Positions 34,218 to 42,642 of a stretch of DNA of 64,000 nt are shown here, piece after piece. The stretch spans positions 228,655 to 292,654 of the forward strand of contig NZ_BJYX01000003.1 in assembly GCF_007991735.1 (NCBI RefSeq). The letters are read 5' to 3'. The first letter of the stretch is position 1, and the number at the start of each line of letters is the position of its first letter. The notes under the pieces were generated by a model, which saw only the letters and a list, made by a program, of their open reading frames with translations, was not told the origin of the DNA and ran no database searches. A program made the position numbers and the translations under genes. The stretch is from Terrabacter aerolatus (GTDB lineage: Bacteria; Actinomycetota; Actinomycetes; Actinomycetales; Dermatophilaceae).

Positions 34218-35408
34218 TCAGGTCACGGGCGAGCCGACGAAGGCGCGGCGGTGGGCGGTGATCGACTCGAGCAGCACCATCTCGCGCTCCGACGCGCCGT
34301 CCTCGGCCGTGCCGTGGACGAGCCGGGAGCGCAGCAGCGCAAGGTCGCTCGCGCTGTCCTGGAACGCGTCCATCGAGCGCTTCGCCGCGCGACCGCCGTT
34401 CTGCCGGGCCCAGGTCCGGGCTGCCCGGCGGAGGCGGAGCTGGGAGAGCATCGTCACCTCGCCGTGGGTCAGCCACCCGGCGTCGGCGTAGGGCGAGAGG
34501 TAGCGCCCGATGAGGCGGCCCTCACGACGGCGCAGCCACAGGAGGAAGCCGATGAAGGCGATGAAGAGCGGCACCTGGTAGGTCACGTAGGCCGCGAAGA
34601 AGCCGTCCATCCCGGCGAGGGCGGAGAGGTTCCACAGGCCGTGCAGCAGCATGGCGCACACCCACCCGGCGACGATGGCGACGACGCGCACGGCCGGCCG
34701 TCGCGTCGTCACGGCGATCCCGATGCCGATCCCCGTCAGCGACGTGAAGAGGGGGTGGCCGAACGGACCCATGAGCCCGCGCACGAGGAAGGTCGAGGTC
34801 AGCCCCTCGCTGCCGTAAACGTTGTAGGCCTGACCCAGGTAGAGGATGTTCTCGCTGAAGGCGAAGCCCGCCCCGATGAGCCCGGCGTAGACGATCCCGT
34901 CGACGATGCCGTCGAACTCGCGGCGCCGGAGCAGGTAGATGAGCAGGACGCCGAGGCCCTTGAGGGTCTCCTCGGTGACCGGCGCGAGGTAGACGGCGCC
35001 CGTCTCGAGCGGATCCGTCCAGCGTGCCTCGACGAGCAGCTTGAGACCGAAGGTGTTGAGGAAGAAGGCCCCGACGACCGCGACCAGCGCTCCCCAGAGG
35101 AAGGCGAACACGATGTAGCGCACCGGCTCGGCCTCGTAGCGGTCGAGCCAGAGGAACGTCGGCACGATGACGAGCACCGGGATGATCGCCATGAGCGCCG
35201 ACGTCAGGAGCGTCTGGGTGCTGAGCCGCTCGCCCAGGATGCCGAGGAGGACGAGCAGGCAGACGAGGAAGACCGAGGCCGCGACGCCGATGGTCAGGGC
35301 CGTGCGCAGCAGCGGTCGCCGGGTCGGGTTGCGCACCGGACTCCATTGCTGCGCCTGGTCGCCCGGGACCGCACCCGGGCCCTGCGTCGTCACGTCCCCT
35401 GAGGTCAT
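34218..35408 (-). CDS. PrsW-family intramembrane metalloprotease
   Basis: 396 residues with about eight transmembrane segments. The family active-site motifs are present: EETLKGLG (Glu-Glu-x-x-x-Lys; about residue 130), FSENILYL (Glu/Asn; about 180), FGHPLFTS (His; about 212) and the HGLWN His (about 255). PrsW proteases cleave membrane proteins such as anti-sigma factors; the target here is unknown. The C-terminal 90 residues are cytoplasmic and charged. ATG 35408 has TAGCCT 6 nt upstream. Divergent from orn across 94 nt. Confidence 0.87.
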   Translation of the reverse strand: MTSGDVTTQGPGAVPGDQAQQWSPVRNPTRRPLLRTALTIGVAASVFLVCLLVLLGILGERLSTQTLLTSALMAIIPVLVIVPTFLWLDRYEAEPVRYIVFAFLWGALVAVVGAFFLNTFGLKLLVEARWTDPLETGAVYLAPVTEETLKGLGVLLIYLLRRREFDGIVDGIVYAGLIGAGFAFSENILYLGQAYNVYGSEGLTSTFLVRGLMGPFGHPLFTSLTGIGIGIAVTTRRPAVRVVAIVAGWVCAMLLHGLWNLSALAGMDGFFAAYVTYQVPLFIAFIGFLLWLRRREGRLIGRYLSPYADAGWLTHGEVTMLSQLRLRRAARTWARQNGGRAAKRSMDAFQDSASDLALLRSRLVHGTAEDGASEREMVLLESITAHRRAFVGSPVT

Positions 35409-35414
35409 GGGGGC

Positions 35415-35420
35415 AGGCTA
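35415..35420 (-). promoter_or_regulatory. Leaderless -10 box for the PrsW gene
   Basis: TAGCCT on the minus strand ends 6 nt before ATG 35408. Confidence 0.55.
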
Positions 35421-35490
35421 GTGCAGCCGCACGGCCGCGCACCCGGGCTCGTGCTCGCGCGAGCGGGCGAGGAGCGTCGCACTCAGCCTC

Positions 35491-35496
35491 TATGGT
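35491..35496 (+). promoter_or_regulatory. Leaderless -10 box for orn
   Basis: TATGGT ends 6 nt before GTG 35503. Confidence 0.55.
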
Positions 35497-35502
35497 GGAG
35501 CG

Positions 35503-36126
35503 GTGAGCGACACGAACCACCGAGCCATCGCCGACCGGATCATCTGGATCGACTGCGAGATGACGGGCCTGTCCCTGAAGTCCGACGCCCTGGTGGAGGT
35601 GGCCGCCCTCGTCACGGACTTCGAGCTCAACCAGCTCGGCGACGGCATCGACGTCGTCGTCAAGCCGCCGGACGAGGCCCTCGAGCAGATGGACGACTTC
35701 GTCCGCGACATGCACACGAGCTCGGGTCTCATCACCGAGCTCGACTCCGGGGTCACGCTCCAGGAGGCGGAGCACATCGTCCTCGACTACGTGCGCACCT
35801 TCGTCCCCGAGCCGCGCAAGGCCCCGCTCGGCGGCAACACCGTGGCGACCGACCGCGGCTTCCTCTCCCGCGACATGCCCGTGCTCGAGTCCTACCTGCA
35901 CTATCGGATCATCGACGTCAGCTCGATCAAGGAGCTGTCGCGTCGGTGGTACCCGCGGGTCTACTTCAACGCGCCCAAGAAGTCCGGCGGCCACCGCGCC
36001 CTCGCCGACATCCGCGAGTCGATCGCGGAGCTGCGCTACTACCGCGAGGCGGTCTTCGTGCCGCAGCCCGGACCCGACAGCGCCACGGCCAAGGCGCTCG
36101 CGACCCCCCACGTCATCACGCCCTGA
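35503..36126 (+). CDS. orn: Oligoribonuclease
   Basis: 207 residues. DEDDh exonuclease motifs: WIDCEMTGL (Asp and Glu, about 16-24), [21 protein letters not shown] (third Asp), and [10 protein letters not shown] (His-x4-Asp). Orn degrades RNA of two to five nucleotides, including pGpG from cyclic-di-GMP turnover, to mononucleotides. GTG 35503 has a leaderless -10 box. Followed by tRNA-His on the same strand but from a separate promoter. Confidence 0.95.
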   Translation: MSDTNHRAIADRIIWIDCEMTGLSLKSDALVEVAALVTDFELNQLGDGIDVVVKPPDEALEQMDDFVRDMHTSSGLITELDSGVTLQEAEHIVLDYVRTFVPEPRKAPLGGNTVATDRGFLSRDMPVLESYLHYRIIDVSSIKELSRRWYPRVYFNAPKKSGGHRALADIRESIAELRYYREAVFVPQPGPDSATAKALATPHVITP

Positions 36127-36212
36127 CGTCTCCGGCCGGCGCCGACCGCACCGGGCGGAGACGTGGCCGGCGGGGTGGTCACGAGCACCTCACGAGAGCC
36201 TGTAGCATTGTC

Positions 36213-36218
36213 GACGCC
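36213..36218 (+). promoter_or_regulatory. -10 box of tRNA-His
   Basis: TAGCAT, about 43 nt before the mature 5' end at 36262, leaving a short leader to be removed by RNase P. The -35 is unclear. Confidence 0.45.
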
Positions 36219-36261
36219 GTCACACGGCGCCGAGCCCTCGGGCCCGGCTCGTGTTGTGCAT

Positions 36262-36335
36262 GGTGGGTGTAGCTCAGCTGGTAGAGCACCTGGTTGTGGT
36301 CCAGGTGGCCGCGGGTTCAAGTCCCGTCACTCACC
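36262..36335 (+). tRNA. tRNA-His(GTG)
   Basis: Cloverleaf by eye with the extra 5' G (G-1, 36262) opposite C73 (36335), the tRNA-His identity mark. Acceptor GTGGGTG with CACTCAC (one G-U), anticodon loop TTGTGGT with GTG. CCA is not encoded exactly. Confidence 0.96.
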
Positions 36336-36362
36336 CCGATGGTCCTGCTCGGCAGGACGTGC

Positions 36363-36400
36363 CCGTGGCCCGGTCCCCTCTCCAGGGGGCCGGGCCACGG
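36363..36400 (+). terminator. Terminator of tRNA-His
   Basis: 16-bp stem (36363-36378 with 36385-36400), 6-nt loop, one T-G wobble in the left arm. Confidence 0.75.
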
Positions 36401-36490
36401 CCATGTCCAGGACTCGCCCAGAGAGGTCCCGAGCGGTCACGGTGCGCGCCACGGGCCCGGTCCCGGCGGCGAATGCCCCACAATGGACCC

Positions 36491-36601
36491 ATGCTCATGG
36501 GGAACAAGAAGGCCCAGCGGATCACCGTCGGCGTCATCATCGGCGTCATGGTGGTCAGCCTCGCGCTGTCGCTCCTCTCGTCGGCGTCCGCGACCCCCTA
36601 G
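36491..36601 (+). CDS. 36-residue single-pass membrane protein
   Basis: MLMGNKKAQRITVGVIIGVM starts a short basic tail, then one hydrophobic helix (about 12-32) ends the protein near SSASATP. Basic N-terminus in, helix in membrane. CACAAT, a near -10 box, lies 6 nt before ATG 36491, as for the leaderless genes here. It lies between tRNA-His and tRNA-Lys. Such tiny proteins are easily missed; function unknown. Confidence 0.55.
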   Translation: MLMGNKKAQRITVGVIIGVMVVSLALSLLSSASATP

Positions 36602-36687
36602 GTCGACGAATCCGCCCGCAGGACCGGGACGCTCGCTCTTCGAGGGCTGCCCGGTCCGGACTGCGAGGGGCGCCGCGACGGCCGATT

Positions 36688-36716
36688 TTGTCCCGGCCCG
36701 GAACGGCTGCTAACGT
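36688..36716 (+). promoter_or_regulatory. Strong tRNA-Lys promoter
   Basis: TTGTCC (36688-36693), 17-nt spacer, TAACGT (36711-36716). A start near 36723 would place the tRNA 5' end (36728) only a few nucleotides downstream. This is the clearest -35/-10 pair in the window. Confidence 0.75.
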
Positions 36717-36727
36717 TTCACCTCGTT

Positions 36728-36800
36728 GCGCCGCTAGCTCAATTGGCAGAGCAAGTGACTCTTAATCACTGGGTTCGGGGTTCGAGTCCCTGGCGGCGCA
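36728..36800 (+). tRNA. tRNA-Lys(CTT)
   Basis: 73 nt. Acceptor GCGCCGC with GCGGCGC, discriminator A, D arm GCTC/GAGC, anticodon loop with CTT (ACTCTTAATC region), T arm GGGGTTCGAGTCCC. CCA not encoded. Confidence 0.96.
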
Positions 36801-36805
36801 CTGAG

Positions 36806-36841
36806 AAGGCCCCCGTTCGGAGAGATCCGGACGGGGGCCTT
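36806..36841 (+). terminator. Terminator of tRNA-Lys
   Basis: 15-bp stem (36806-36820 with 36827-36841), 6-nt loop, one T-G wobble in the left arm, followed by a short T stretch. Confidence 0.8.
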
Positions 36842-36888
36842 TGCCTGTGCCGCCCGTGGAGTCGCGGTCCCGTCCCTCGGGCGGCAGC

Positions 36889-36939
36889 GGACACGAGAGG
36901 ACCCGGTCACGCGACGCGTGACCGGGTCCTCTCGTGTCC
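36889..36939. terminator. 23-bp perfect hairpin between tRNA-Lys and the DUF3618 gene
   Basis: Perfect 23-bp arms (36889-36911 and 36917-36939) with a 5-nt centre, the longest inverted repeat I found. It sits 17 nt past the stop of the minus-strand DUF3618 gene and probably ends that transcript. Confidence 0.8.
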
Positions 36940-36955
36940 GTGCTGGGGGCTGCTG

Positions 36956-37207
36956 CTAGCGCCGACGTCGGAGCCAGCCGACGGCCACCACGACGACGAC
37001 CGCCGCGGCCACGACGGCGCCGATGCGCTCGATGCGCAGCTCGCCGTCCTCCGTGTGGGTCGCGGCGTCGAGACGGAGCCGCAGGCCCTGCAGCTGTCGC
37101 TGGGCGATGACCTGGGGCTGGGCGCGGTACGCGAGCTCGTTGACGGTGCCCTCGAGCCGCGCGCGGGCGGCCTGGATGTCCTGCTCGATGCGTGCGGTGT
37201 CGCTCAT
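36956..37207 (-). CDS. DUF3618 small membrane protein
   Basis: 83 residues. The N-terminal helix (IEQDIQAARARLEGTVNELA) is the DUF3618 hallmark; one transmembrane helix near the C-terminus (IGAVVAAAVVVVVAVGWL) ends with Arg-Arg-Arg-Arg, anchoring it with the helix tail inside. Often found beside envelope or stress genes in actinobacteria; no biochemical role known. AAGGA precedes ATG 37207. Confidence 0.85.
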   Translation of the reverse strand: MSDTARIEQDIQAARARLEGTVNELAYRAQPQVIAQRQLQGLRLRLDAATHTEDGELRIERIGAVVAAAVVVVVAVGWLRRRR

Positions 37208-37235
37208 CTGGCTTCCTTTCGGGGACGGTGCGACT

Positions 37236-37709
37236 CTAGTCGGCGATGCCGAGGTCGCGACGGAGCTTGGCCACGTGGCCGGTCGCCTTGACGTTGTAGA
37301 ACGCGTGGCTGACCTTGCCCTCCTCGTCGACGACGAAGGTCGAGCGGATGACGCCCTCGACGGTCTTGCCGTAGAGCTTCTTCTCACCCCAGGCGCCGTA
37401 TGCCGTGTGGACCGCGAGGTCCTCGTCGCTCAGCAGCGGGATGGTGAGGTGGTCGCGCTCGCGGAACTTCGCGAGCTTGGCCGGCTTGTCCTTGGAGATG
37501 CCGACGACCTCGTAGCCGTCCTTCTTCAGCGAGTCGAGCGACTCGCTGAAGTCGCACGCCTGCTTGGTGCACCCGGGGGTCATGGCTGCCGGGTAGAAGT
37601 AGACGATGACCTTGCGGCCCGCGAAGTCCGCCAGGCTGACGGTCTGGCCGCTGTCGTCGGTCAGGCTGAAGGCCGGGGCCTGCTCGCCGGGCTCGAGTCT
37701 GGACGTCAC
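37236..37709 (-). CDS. bcp: Thioredoxin-dependent peroxiredoxin (Bcp/PrxQ)
   Basis: 157 residues. The peroxidatic Cys is in MTPGCTKQAC, with the second Cys five residues on, the PrxQ/Bcp arrangement that forms an intramolecular disulfide. VIVYFYPAAMTPG and a C-terminal helix complete the thioredoxin-like fold. It reduces peroxides with electrons from thioredoxin in the cytoplasm. GTG 37709 has AAGGAG 5 nt upstream. Same strand as DUF3618, 28 nt before it. Confidence 0.93.
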   Translation of the reverse strand: MTSRLEPGEQAPAFSLTDDSGQTVSLADFAGRKVIVYFYPAAMTPGCTKQACDFSESLDSLKKDGYEVVGISKDKPAKLAKFRERDHLTIPLLSDEDLAVHTAYGAWGEKKLYGKTVEGVIRSTFVVDEEGKVSHAFYNVKATGHVAKLRRDLGIAD

Positions 37710-37921
37710 GTGTGCTCCTTCGTGGTCGGCTCCGGGAGCCGGACCGTGGTCGCTGGCGCCGACGCGCCCGAATCCCCCGCTGGACGAATGCCTTTCGGGC
37801 ATCGTATCGGTACGTCCCGTACCCATCCGGAGCACATCGCGGGCGGAGCCGCGACCGGCGCCGCGGTCTCCGCGCCTGCCGGCTCCTGCCCGGCCGCCCG
37901 CGAGGGGACGGCGGGGGCCGA

Positions 37922-38005
37922 TGGTGCGGACGGCGGGACTCGAACCCGCACACCTAGGGCACAGGAACCTAAATCCTGCGTGTCTACCAGTTCCACCACG
38001 TCCGC
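37922..38005 (-). tRNA. tRNA-Leu(TAG)
   Basis: 84 nt including encoded CCA (37922-37924 on the plus strand reads TGG). Acceptor GCGGACG with CGTCCGC, anticodon stem CAGGA with TCCTG around loop TTTAGGT (anticodon TAG), long variable arm typical of tRNA-Leu, discriminator A. The only one of the four tRNAs here with an encoded CCA. Confidence 0.95.
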
Positions 38006-38024
38006 TGGCGCAGTGCGCGGCCCC

Positions 38025-38030
38025 ACTGTA
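38025..38030 (-). promoter_or_regulatory. -10 box of tRNA-Leu
   Basis: TACAGT on the minus strand, 19 nt before the tRNA 5' end at 38005. Confidence 0.5.
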
Positions 38031-38117
38031 GTTCCCCTCGCGCGGCGGGCACCCGCCGCCACTCCCTGTGCGCCCACCAGCGCCCGCCGGTGCCTGCCGA
38101 CGCCCGCCACACCCGGC

Positions 38118-38123
38118 TAGCCT
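38118..38123 (+). promoter_or_regulatory. Leaderless -10 box for the RidA gene
   Basis: TAGCCT ends 6 nt before ATG 38130. Confidence 0.55.
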
Positions 38124-38129
38124 TCGGCC

Positions 38130-38561
38130 ATGAGGCGCAACATCGCGACGGGCAGTGCCTGGGAGGGCGTCGTCGGCTACTCGCGGGCGGTCCGGGTCGG
38201 TGACCAGGTCCACGTGGCGGGGACCACAGCGATCCGCGACGGGCGCGTCGTCGGGCCGGGCGACGCCTACACGCAGGCGCGCGTGGCCCTCGAGATCGTC
38301 GTCGAGGCGCTCGCCGCGTGCGGTGCGACGCCGGCGGACGTCGTGCGCACACGGATGTTCGTCACCGACATCCGCGACTGGGAGGCGGTGGGACGGGCCC
38401 ACGGCGAGGTCTTCGCCACGGTACGGCCGGCCTCGACCATGGTGCAGGTGTCGGCTCTCATCGACCCCGACCTGCTCGTCGAGATCGAGGCCGACGCCGT
38501 CGTCGGATCGCCGTCGGGTTCAGGCTCGGGTCCGGGCTCGCCCGAGGTCACTCCACCCTGA
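38130..38561 (+). CDS. RidA family protein (enamine/imine deaminase)
   Basis: 143 residues. RidA landmarks: VHVAGTTAIRDGRVVG, RTRMFVTDIRDW (containing the conserved Arg that binds the substrate carboxylate), and the C-terminal PASTMVQVSAL and LVEIEADAV. The family hydrolyses reactive enamines and imines released by PLP enzymes, preventing damage. A 20-residue Gly/Ser/Pro tail is extra. ATG 38130 is leaderless. Its end overlaps the convergent molybdopterin oxidoreductase gene by 14 nt. Confidence 0.88.
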   Translation: MRRNIATGSAWEGVVGYSRAVRVGDQVHVAGTTAIRDGRVVGPGDAYTQARVALEIVVEALAACGATPADVVRTRMFVTDIRDWEAVGRAHGEVFATVRPASTMVQVSALIDPDLLVEIEADAVVGSPSGSGSGPGSPEVTPP

Positions 38562-40113
38562 CGTTGACGACGTGGATGCCGGTGGCACCGTCGGGCGCCG
38601 GCGGCGCCTCTAGCGGTGACTGCACCTGCCCCTTCGCGTCGTAGGCACGCACGCGGATGTCGTGGCTGCCGGGGGTGGCCTGCCACTCGTAGACCCACTG
38701 ACGCCATGTGTCGATGCTCGCGTCGGCGGCGAGCCGCGCCTGGGTCCAGGGCTGCTGGTCGACCTGCACCTCCACCTTGGAGATACCGGTGTGCTGCGCC
38801 CACGCGACACCGGCGACGGCGACCGTGCCGGCCTTGACGACCGCACCGGCCTGGGGGACGTCGATCCGCGAGGCGGTCTTGATGGGCCCCATCGCCGACC
38901 AACCGCGCGGCGTCCAGTAGGCCACGTCGGCGGCATACGTCGTGACCTTGAGCTCGGTGACCCACTTCGTCGCCGAGACGTAGCCGTAGAGCCCCGGGAC
39001 GACGACCCGCACGGGAAAGCCGTGCTCGAAGGGCAGCGGCTCGCCGTTCATCCGGATCGCCAGCAGGGCGTTGCGGTCGTCGGTGAGGGCGCCGAGCGGG
39101 GTCGAGGCGGTGAACCCGTCGATGCTCGTCTGGAGCACCATGTCGGCGCCCGCCTTCGGGCCGGCCATGGCGAGCAGCTCGCGGACCGGCCAGCCGGTCC
39201 ACACGGCATTGCCGATGAGGTTGCCGCCCACCTCGTTCGAGACGCACGTCAGGGTCACGAGCGCCTCCTGCATCTGCTTGCTCTGCAGGGTCTTCCAGTC
39301 GATCTCGACCTCGCGGTCGACCATGCCCGTGACCTTGAGCTTCCAGTCGGCCGCGTTGATCCGCGGGACGACGATGGCGGTGTCGATGCGGTAGAAGTCG
39401 GCGTTCGGGACGATGTAGGGACTCAGGCCGGGCACCTTGAGGTCGGCGCCCGCCGGGACGGTCAGCTTCGTGCCGGTCAGGGGCGCGGTGCGGAGCGCGT
39501 CGCGCGACACCGTCGCCGCGGCGGAGTCGCCCCCGAAGGCGCTGCCGGCATAGGCGGCGACCGCGCCGACCGCGCCCCCGATCACCCACCGCCGGCTGGG
39601 GTTGCCCGCGCCCGAGGCGCCCGATGCCGGAGCGGCGGCGCGGCTGAGGAACCACAGGCCGATCGCGGTGCCGACGATCGTCGGCAGCACGTCGACCGGG
39701 CCGGCGCCGGGACGGGTCAGCACGGCCGCTGCCCCGACGACCCCGACGACCGCGAAGACGACGAGTCCCGCCACGAGACGTCGGGCGGCGAGCACGCCGA
39801 TCGCCGCGCAGGCGAGCGCCAGCACGACGACGGTGCCGACGAGCAGCGCGCGCTTGTCGTTGGTGCCGAAGGTCGAGACGGCGAAGTCCTTGAGCCACGG
39901 CGGTGTCCGGTCGATGAAGGCGCCCCCCACCGCCGCGATCGGGGCGGGCTGGCCCGAGGACTGACCGACCGCGGTGAGGAAGGACGCGACGAGGGTCGCG
40001 ATGCCGACCGTGAGCAGCCCGGCCACCACCCCGTCGAGGGCACCCCACCAGAGCGGGCGGGCCGGCGCCTCGGGTGCGGTCTCGGGACGGGTGGCCGGGC
40101 TGGTCGTGGTCAT
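38548..40113 (-). CDS. Membrane-anchored molybdopterin oxidoreductase (sulfite oxidase fold)
   Basis: 521 residues. About five transmembrane helices cover residues 25-200 (for example LLTVGIATLVASFLTAV and GTVVVLALACAAIGVLAA), then a large extracytoplasmic domain of the sulfite oxidase family: the Mo-binding Cys in LTCVSNEVGG (about residue 300) and the dimerisation beta domain at the C-terminus (KVEVQVDQQPW, HDIRVRAYDAKG). The electron donor and substrate are unknown; related actinobacterial proteins are annotated as sulfite oxidase-like or methionine sulfoxide-type enzymes. Coupled to rdgB by an ATGA overlap at 40110-40113. Confidence 0.87.
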   Translation of the reverse strand: MTTTSPATRPETAPEAPARPLWWGALDGVVAGLLTVGIATLVASFLTAVGQSSGQPAPIAAVGGAFIDRTPPWLKDFAVSTFGTNDKRALLVGTVVVLALACAAIGVLAARRLVAGLVVFAVVGVVGAAAVLTRPGAGPVDVLPTIVGTAIGLWFLSRAAAPASGASGAGNPSRRWVIGGAVGAVAAYAGSAFGGDSAAATVSRDALRTAPLTGTKLTVPAGADLKVPGLSPYIVPNADFYRIDTAIVVPRINAADWKLKVTGMVDREVEIDWKTLQSKQMQEALVTLTCVSNEVGGNLIGNAVWTGWPVRELLAMAGPKAGADMVLQTSIDGFTASTPLGALTDDRNALLAIRMNGEPLPFEHGFPVRVVVPGLYGYVSATKWVTELKVTTYAADVAYWTPRGWSAMGPIKTASRIDVPQAGAVVKAGTVAVAGVAWAQHTGISKVEVQVDQQPWTQARLAADASIDTWRQWVYEWQATPGSHDIRVRAYDAKGQVQSPLEAPPAPDGATGIHVVNVRVE

Positions 40114-40730
40114 GGCCTCAGGTGCTCCTTCAGATGTGGCGCGAGTGCACGGAAGGCGAGCGCCCGGTGCGAGACGTGGTTCTTCTCGTCGGCGTCGTAC
40201 TCCGCCAGTGTGCGTTCGTTGCCGTCGTGCTGGTCGGATGGGACGAAGACCGGGTCGTAGCCGAAGCCTCCGGTGCCTCGAGGGGCGCGGGCCACCGTCC
40301 CGGGGAACCGTCCGAGCTCGGCGGCGGACCGCCCGTCGGGCAGCACGAGGGCAGCCGCACAGACGAACGAGGCAGCCCGGTGCTCGTCGCGGACGTCACC
40401 GAGCTGGGCGAGGAGCAGCTCGACGTTGGCCCGGTCGCCGCCTCCGCCGGACCAGCGCGCGCTGAAGATGCCGGGGGCGCCGCCGAGGACGTCGACGGCC
40501 AGGCCCGAGTCGTCGGCCAGGGCGGGCAGGCCCGTGGCGTGCGCGGCGCTGGCGGCCTTGAGGATGGCGTTCTGCTCGAACGTCACGCCGTCCTCGACGA
40601 CGTCGGGGGCGTCCGGGTAGGCGTCGAGCCCGACGATCTCGAGTCCGAGGTCGGCGCTGAGGTCGGCGAGGATCTCGCGCAGCTCGTCGACCTTGTGCGC
40701 GTTGCGGGTGGCGAGGACGACCTTGGTCAC
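40110..40730 (-). CDS. rdgB: XTP/dITP pyrophosphatase
   Basis: 206 residues. [15 protein letters not shown] at the N-terminus (substrate triphosphate-binding), Asp-containing ADDSGLAVD, and [13 protein letters not shown] with [11 protein letters not shown] at the C-terminus, all RdgB/HAM1 hallmarks. It hydrolyses dITP and XTP to monophosphates, keeping deaminated purines out of DNA and RNA. GTG 40730 overlaps the rph stop (GTGA), the usual rph-rdgB pair. Confidence 0.95.
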   Translation of the reverse strand: MTKVVLATRNAHKVDELREILADLSADLGLEIVGLDAYPDAPDVVEDGVTFEQNAILKAASAAHATGLPALADDSGLAVDVLGGAPGIFSARWSGGGGDRANVELLLAQLGDVRDEHRAASFVCAAALVLPDGRSAAELGRFPGTVARAPRGTGGFGYDPVFVPSDQHDGNERTLAEYDADEKNHVSHRALAFRALAPHLKEHLRP

Positions 40731-41467
40731 TGGGCGACCCCCTCGGCCAGGGCGGCCCGCTGGCGCTCGGTGAGGTCGGAGCAGCCCTTCGTCGCGAGGT
40801 CGAGCAGCTGGCCCAGCAGGTCACGGTCGAACGGCTCACCCTCGGCGGTGCCCTGCACCTCGATGAAGCGGCCGTCGCCGGTCATGACGACGTTCATGTC
40901 GGTCTCGGCGGTCGAGTCCTCGGGGTAGTCGAGGTCGAGGACGGCGCGACCTCCGACGATGCCGACCGAGACGGCCGCGACCGACCCGATCAGCGGCTGG
41001 GCCTTCTTGGCGATGAGGCCCTCGGCACGGGCGTGCTCGATCGCGTCGGCGAGGGCGACGAAGGCGCCGGTGATGGCCGCGGTGCGAGTGCCTCCGTCGG
41101 CCTGCAGCACGTCGCAGTCGAGGACGATGGTGTTCTCGCCCAGCGCCTTGGTGTCGATGACGGCCCGGAGACTGCGGCCGATGAGGCGGCTGATCTCGTG
41201 GGTGCGGCCGCCGATGCGGCCCTTGACGCTCTCTCGGTCGGAGCGGGTGTTCGTCGCGCGGGGCAGCATGGCGTACTCGGCGGTGACCCAGCCGGTCCCC
41301 TTGCCCTTGAGCCAGCGCGGGACGCCCTCGGTGAAGGAAGCCGCGCAGAGCACGCGGGTGCGCCCGAACTCGACGAGGACGCTGCCCTCCGCGTGGTCGA
41401 GCCAGTTGCGGGTGATGCGCACCTCTCGGGTCTCGTCGGGGGCACGGCCGTCATGTCGGTCAGTCAT
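40727..41467 (-). CDS. rph: Ribonuclease PH
   Basis: 246 residues. Phosphorolytic exoribonuclease core: [59 protein letters not shown] and [15 protein letters not shown], matching RNase PH throughout. It trims tRNA 3' ends using phosphate. ATG 41467 is chosen because TAGCCT lies 7 nt upstream (leaderless); an in-frame ATG at 41485 would add six residues. First gene of rph-rdgB-oxidoreductase. Confidence 0.95.
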   Translation of the reverse strand: MTDRHDGRAPDETREVRITRNWLDHAEGSVLVEFGRTRVLCAASFTEGVPRWLKGKGTGWVTAEYAMLPRATNTRSDRESVKGRIGGRTHEISRLIGRSLRAVIDTKALGENTIVLDCDVLQADGGTRTAAITGAFVALADAIEHARAEGLIAKKAQPLIGSVAAVSVGIVGGRAVLDLDYPEDSTAETDMNVVMTGDGRFIEVQGTAEGEPFDRDLLGQLLDLATKGCSDLTERQRAALAEGVAQ

Positions 41468-41474
41468 GCCCACG

Positions 41475-41480
41475 AGGCTA
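41475..41480 (-). promoter_or_regulatory. Leaderless -10 box for rph
   Basis: TAGCCT on the minus strand ends 7 nt before ATG 41467. Confidence 0.55.
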
Positions 41481-41583
41481 GCCATGACTCCACGCTAGGC
41501 CTCAATCGCCCGTGCCGGGACGGGCGCGCACGGCTCGTGAGCGAACCGTAAGGTCCCGTCCCGGCACGACTGCGGCCCCGTCG

Positions 41584-42453
41584 TCAGTCGAGCGCCTCGG
41601 CCGACAGGCGGTCCAGCTCGTCGGCAGACAGCTCGAGGTCGACGGCCTGCACCGAGTCCTCGATGCTCTCGGGTCGCGAGGCGCCCGGGATCGGCACCAC
41701 GGTCGGGGCCAGGGCGAGCTCCCACGCGAGTGCGACGCGCTGCGGGCTCACGTCGTGGGCCTTGGCCACCTCCGCGAACGCGTCGTGACGGCTGCCGAGG
41801 TCACCCGCCCTGCTGATCCCACCGAGGGGGCTCCACGGCAGGAACGCGATGCCGAGCTCGGCGCACAGGTCGAGCTCGGGTCGGCTGCTGCGGAACGCCG
41901 GCGAGAACTGGTTCTGCACCGACACGAGCCGGCCGCCGAGCACCCGCTGGGCCTCGCGGATCTGCTCGGGGTTCGCGTTGGAGATCCCGGCCATCTCAAT
42001 GACGCCCTCGTCGAGGAGCTCTGAGAGGGCGCCCACCGACTCGGCGTAGGGCACGTCGGGGTCGGGCCGGTGGAACTGGTAGAGCCCGATCGCGTCGCCA
42101 CCGAGGCGCTGGAGCGAGGCCTTGGCGGCCTCCTTGAGGTGGTCCGGGCGCCCGTTCAGGGTCCACGACCCGTCGCCGGGCCGCAGGTGGCCGCCCTTGG
42201 TGGCGACGAGGACGTCCGACGAGGTGCCCGACCACGACGCGAGCGCCGAGGCGATGAGGGACTCGTTGTGTCCCACATCGCCGGCGTCCCGGTGGTAGGC
42301 GTCGGCGGTGTCGATGAGGGTGACGCCGGCGTCGACCGCGGCGTGGATGGTCCGGATCGAGCGGTCCTCGTCGGGCCTGCCCTCGATGGACATCGGCATG
42401 CCGCCGAGACCGATCGCGCTGACCTTCCTCGATCCGATGGTTCGCTGCTGCAA
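41584..42453 (-). CDS. Aldo/keto reductase
   Basis: 289 residues. The aldo/keto reductase catalytic set is visible: Asp and Tyr in LIDTADAYHRD, Lys in VATKGGH, His in YQFHRPDPD, plus the NADPH site near VPIPGASRPES. The substrate is unknown; it looks like the YajO/PdxI-type subgroup. The start is TTG 42453: AGGAGG lies 6 nt upstream and no better start is near. It sits between rph and the Rv1339-like gene, unlike the usual order in mycobacteria. Confidence 0.85.
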   Translation of the reverse strand: MQQRTIGSRKVSAIGLGGMPMSIEGRPDEDRSIRTIHAAVDAGVTLIDTADAYHRDAGDVGHNESLIASALASWSGTSSDVLVATKGGHLRPGDGSWTLNGRPDHLKEAAKASLQRLGGDAIGLYQFHRPDPDVPYAESVGALSELLDEGVIEMAGISNANPEQIREAQRVLGGRLVSVQNQFSPAFRSSRPELDLCAELGIAFLPWSPLGGISRAGDLGSRHDAFAEVAKAHDVSPQRVALAWELALAPTVVPIPGASRPESIEDSVQAVDLELSADELDRLSAEALD

Positions 42454-42642
42454 CGGTGCCTCCTGGGTTGGGTGTGTCTCGGGCGGCGCACCTCCCGGCA
42501 GGGGCCGGGCGGCTGCCGCACCGTCACGGTCCATACCCGGGTGCTCGACCCGGTCACCGACCTTGGACGGACGACGGGCACCCACGTCCGTCGCCTCCCG
42601 GCCGTCTCCACCGGGGGGAGGTCGCGCGTCGGGCGGACGGCG

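Noticed and set aside
40727..41485. ATG at 41485 as the rph start
   Set aside because: The leaderless box TAGCCT fits ATG 41467, and the extra six residues are not needed for the RNase PH fold.
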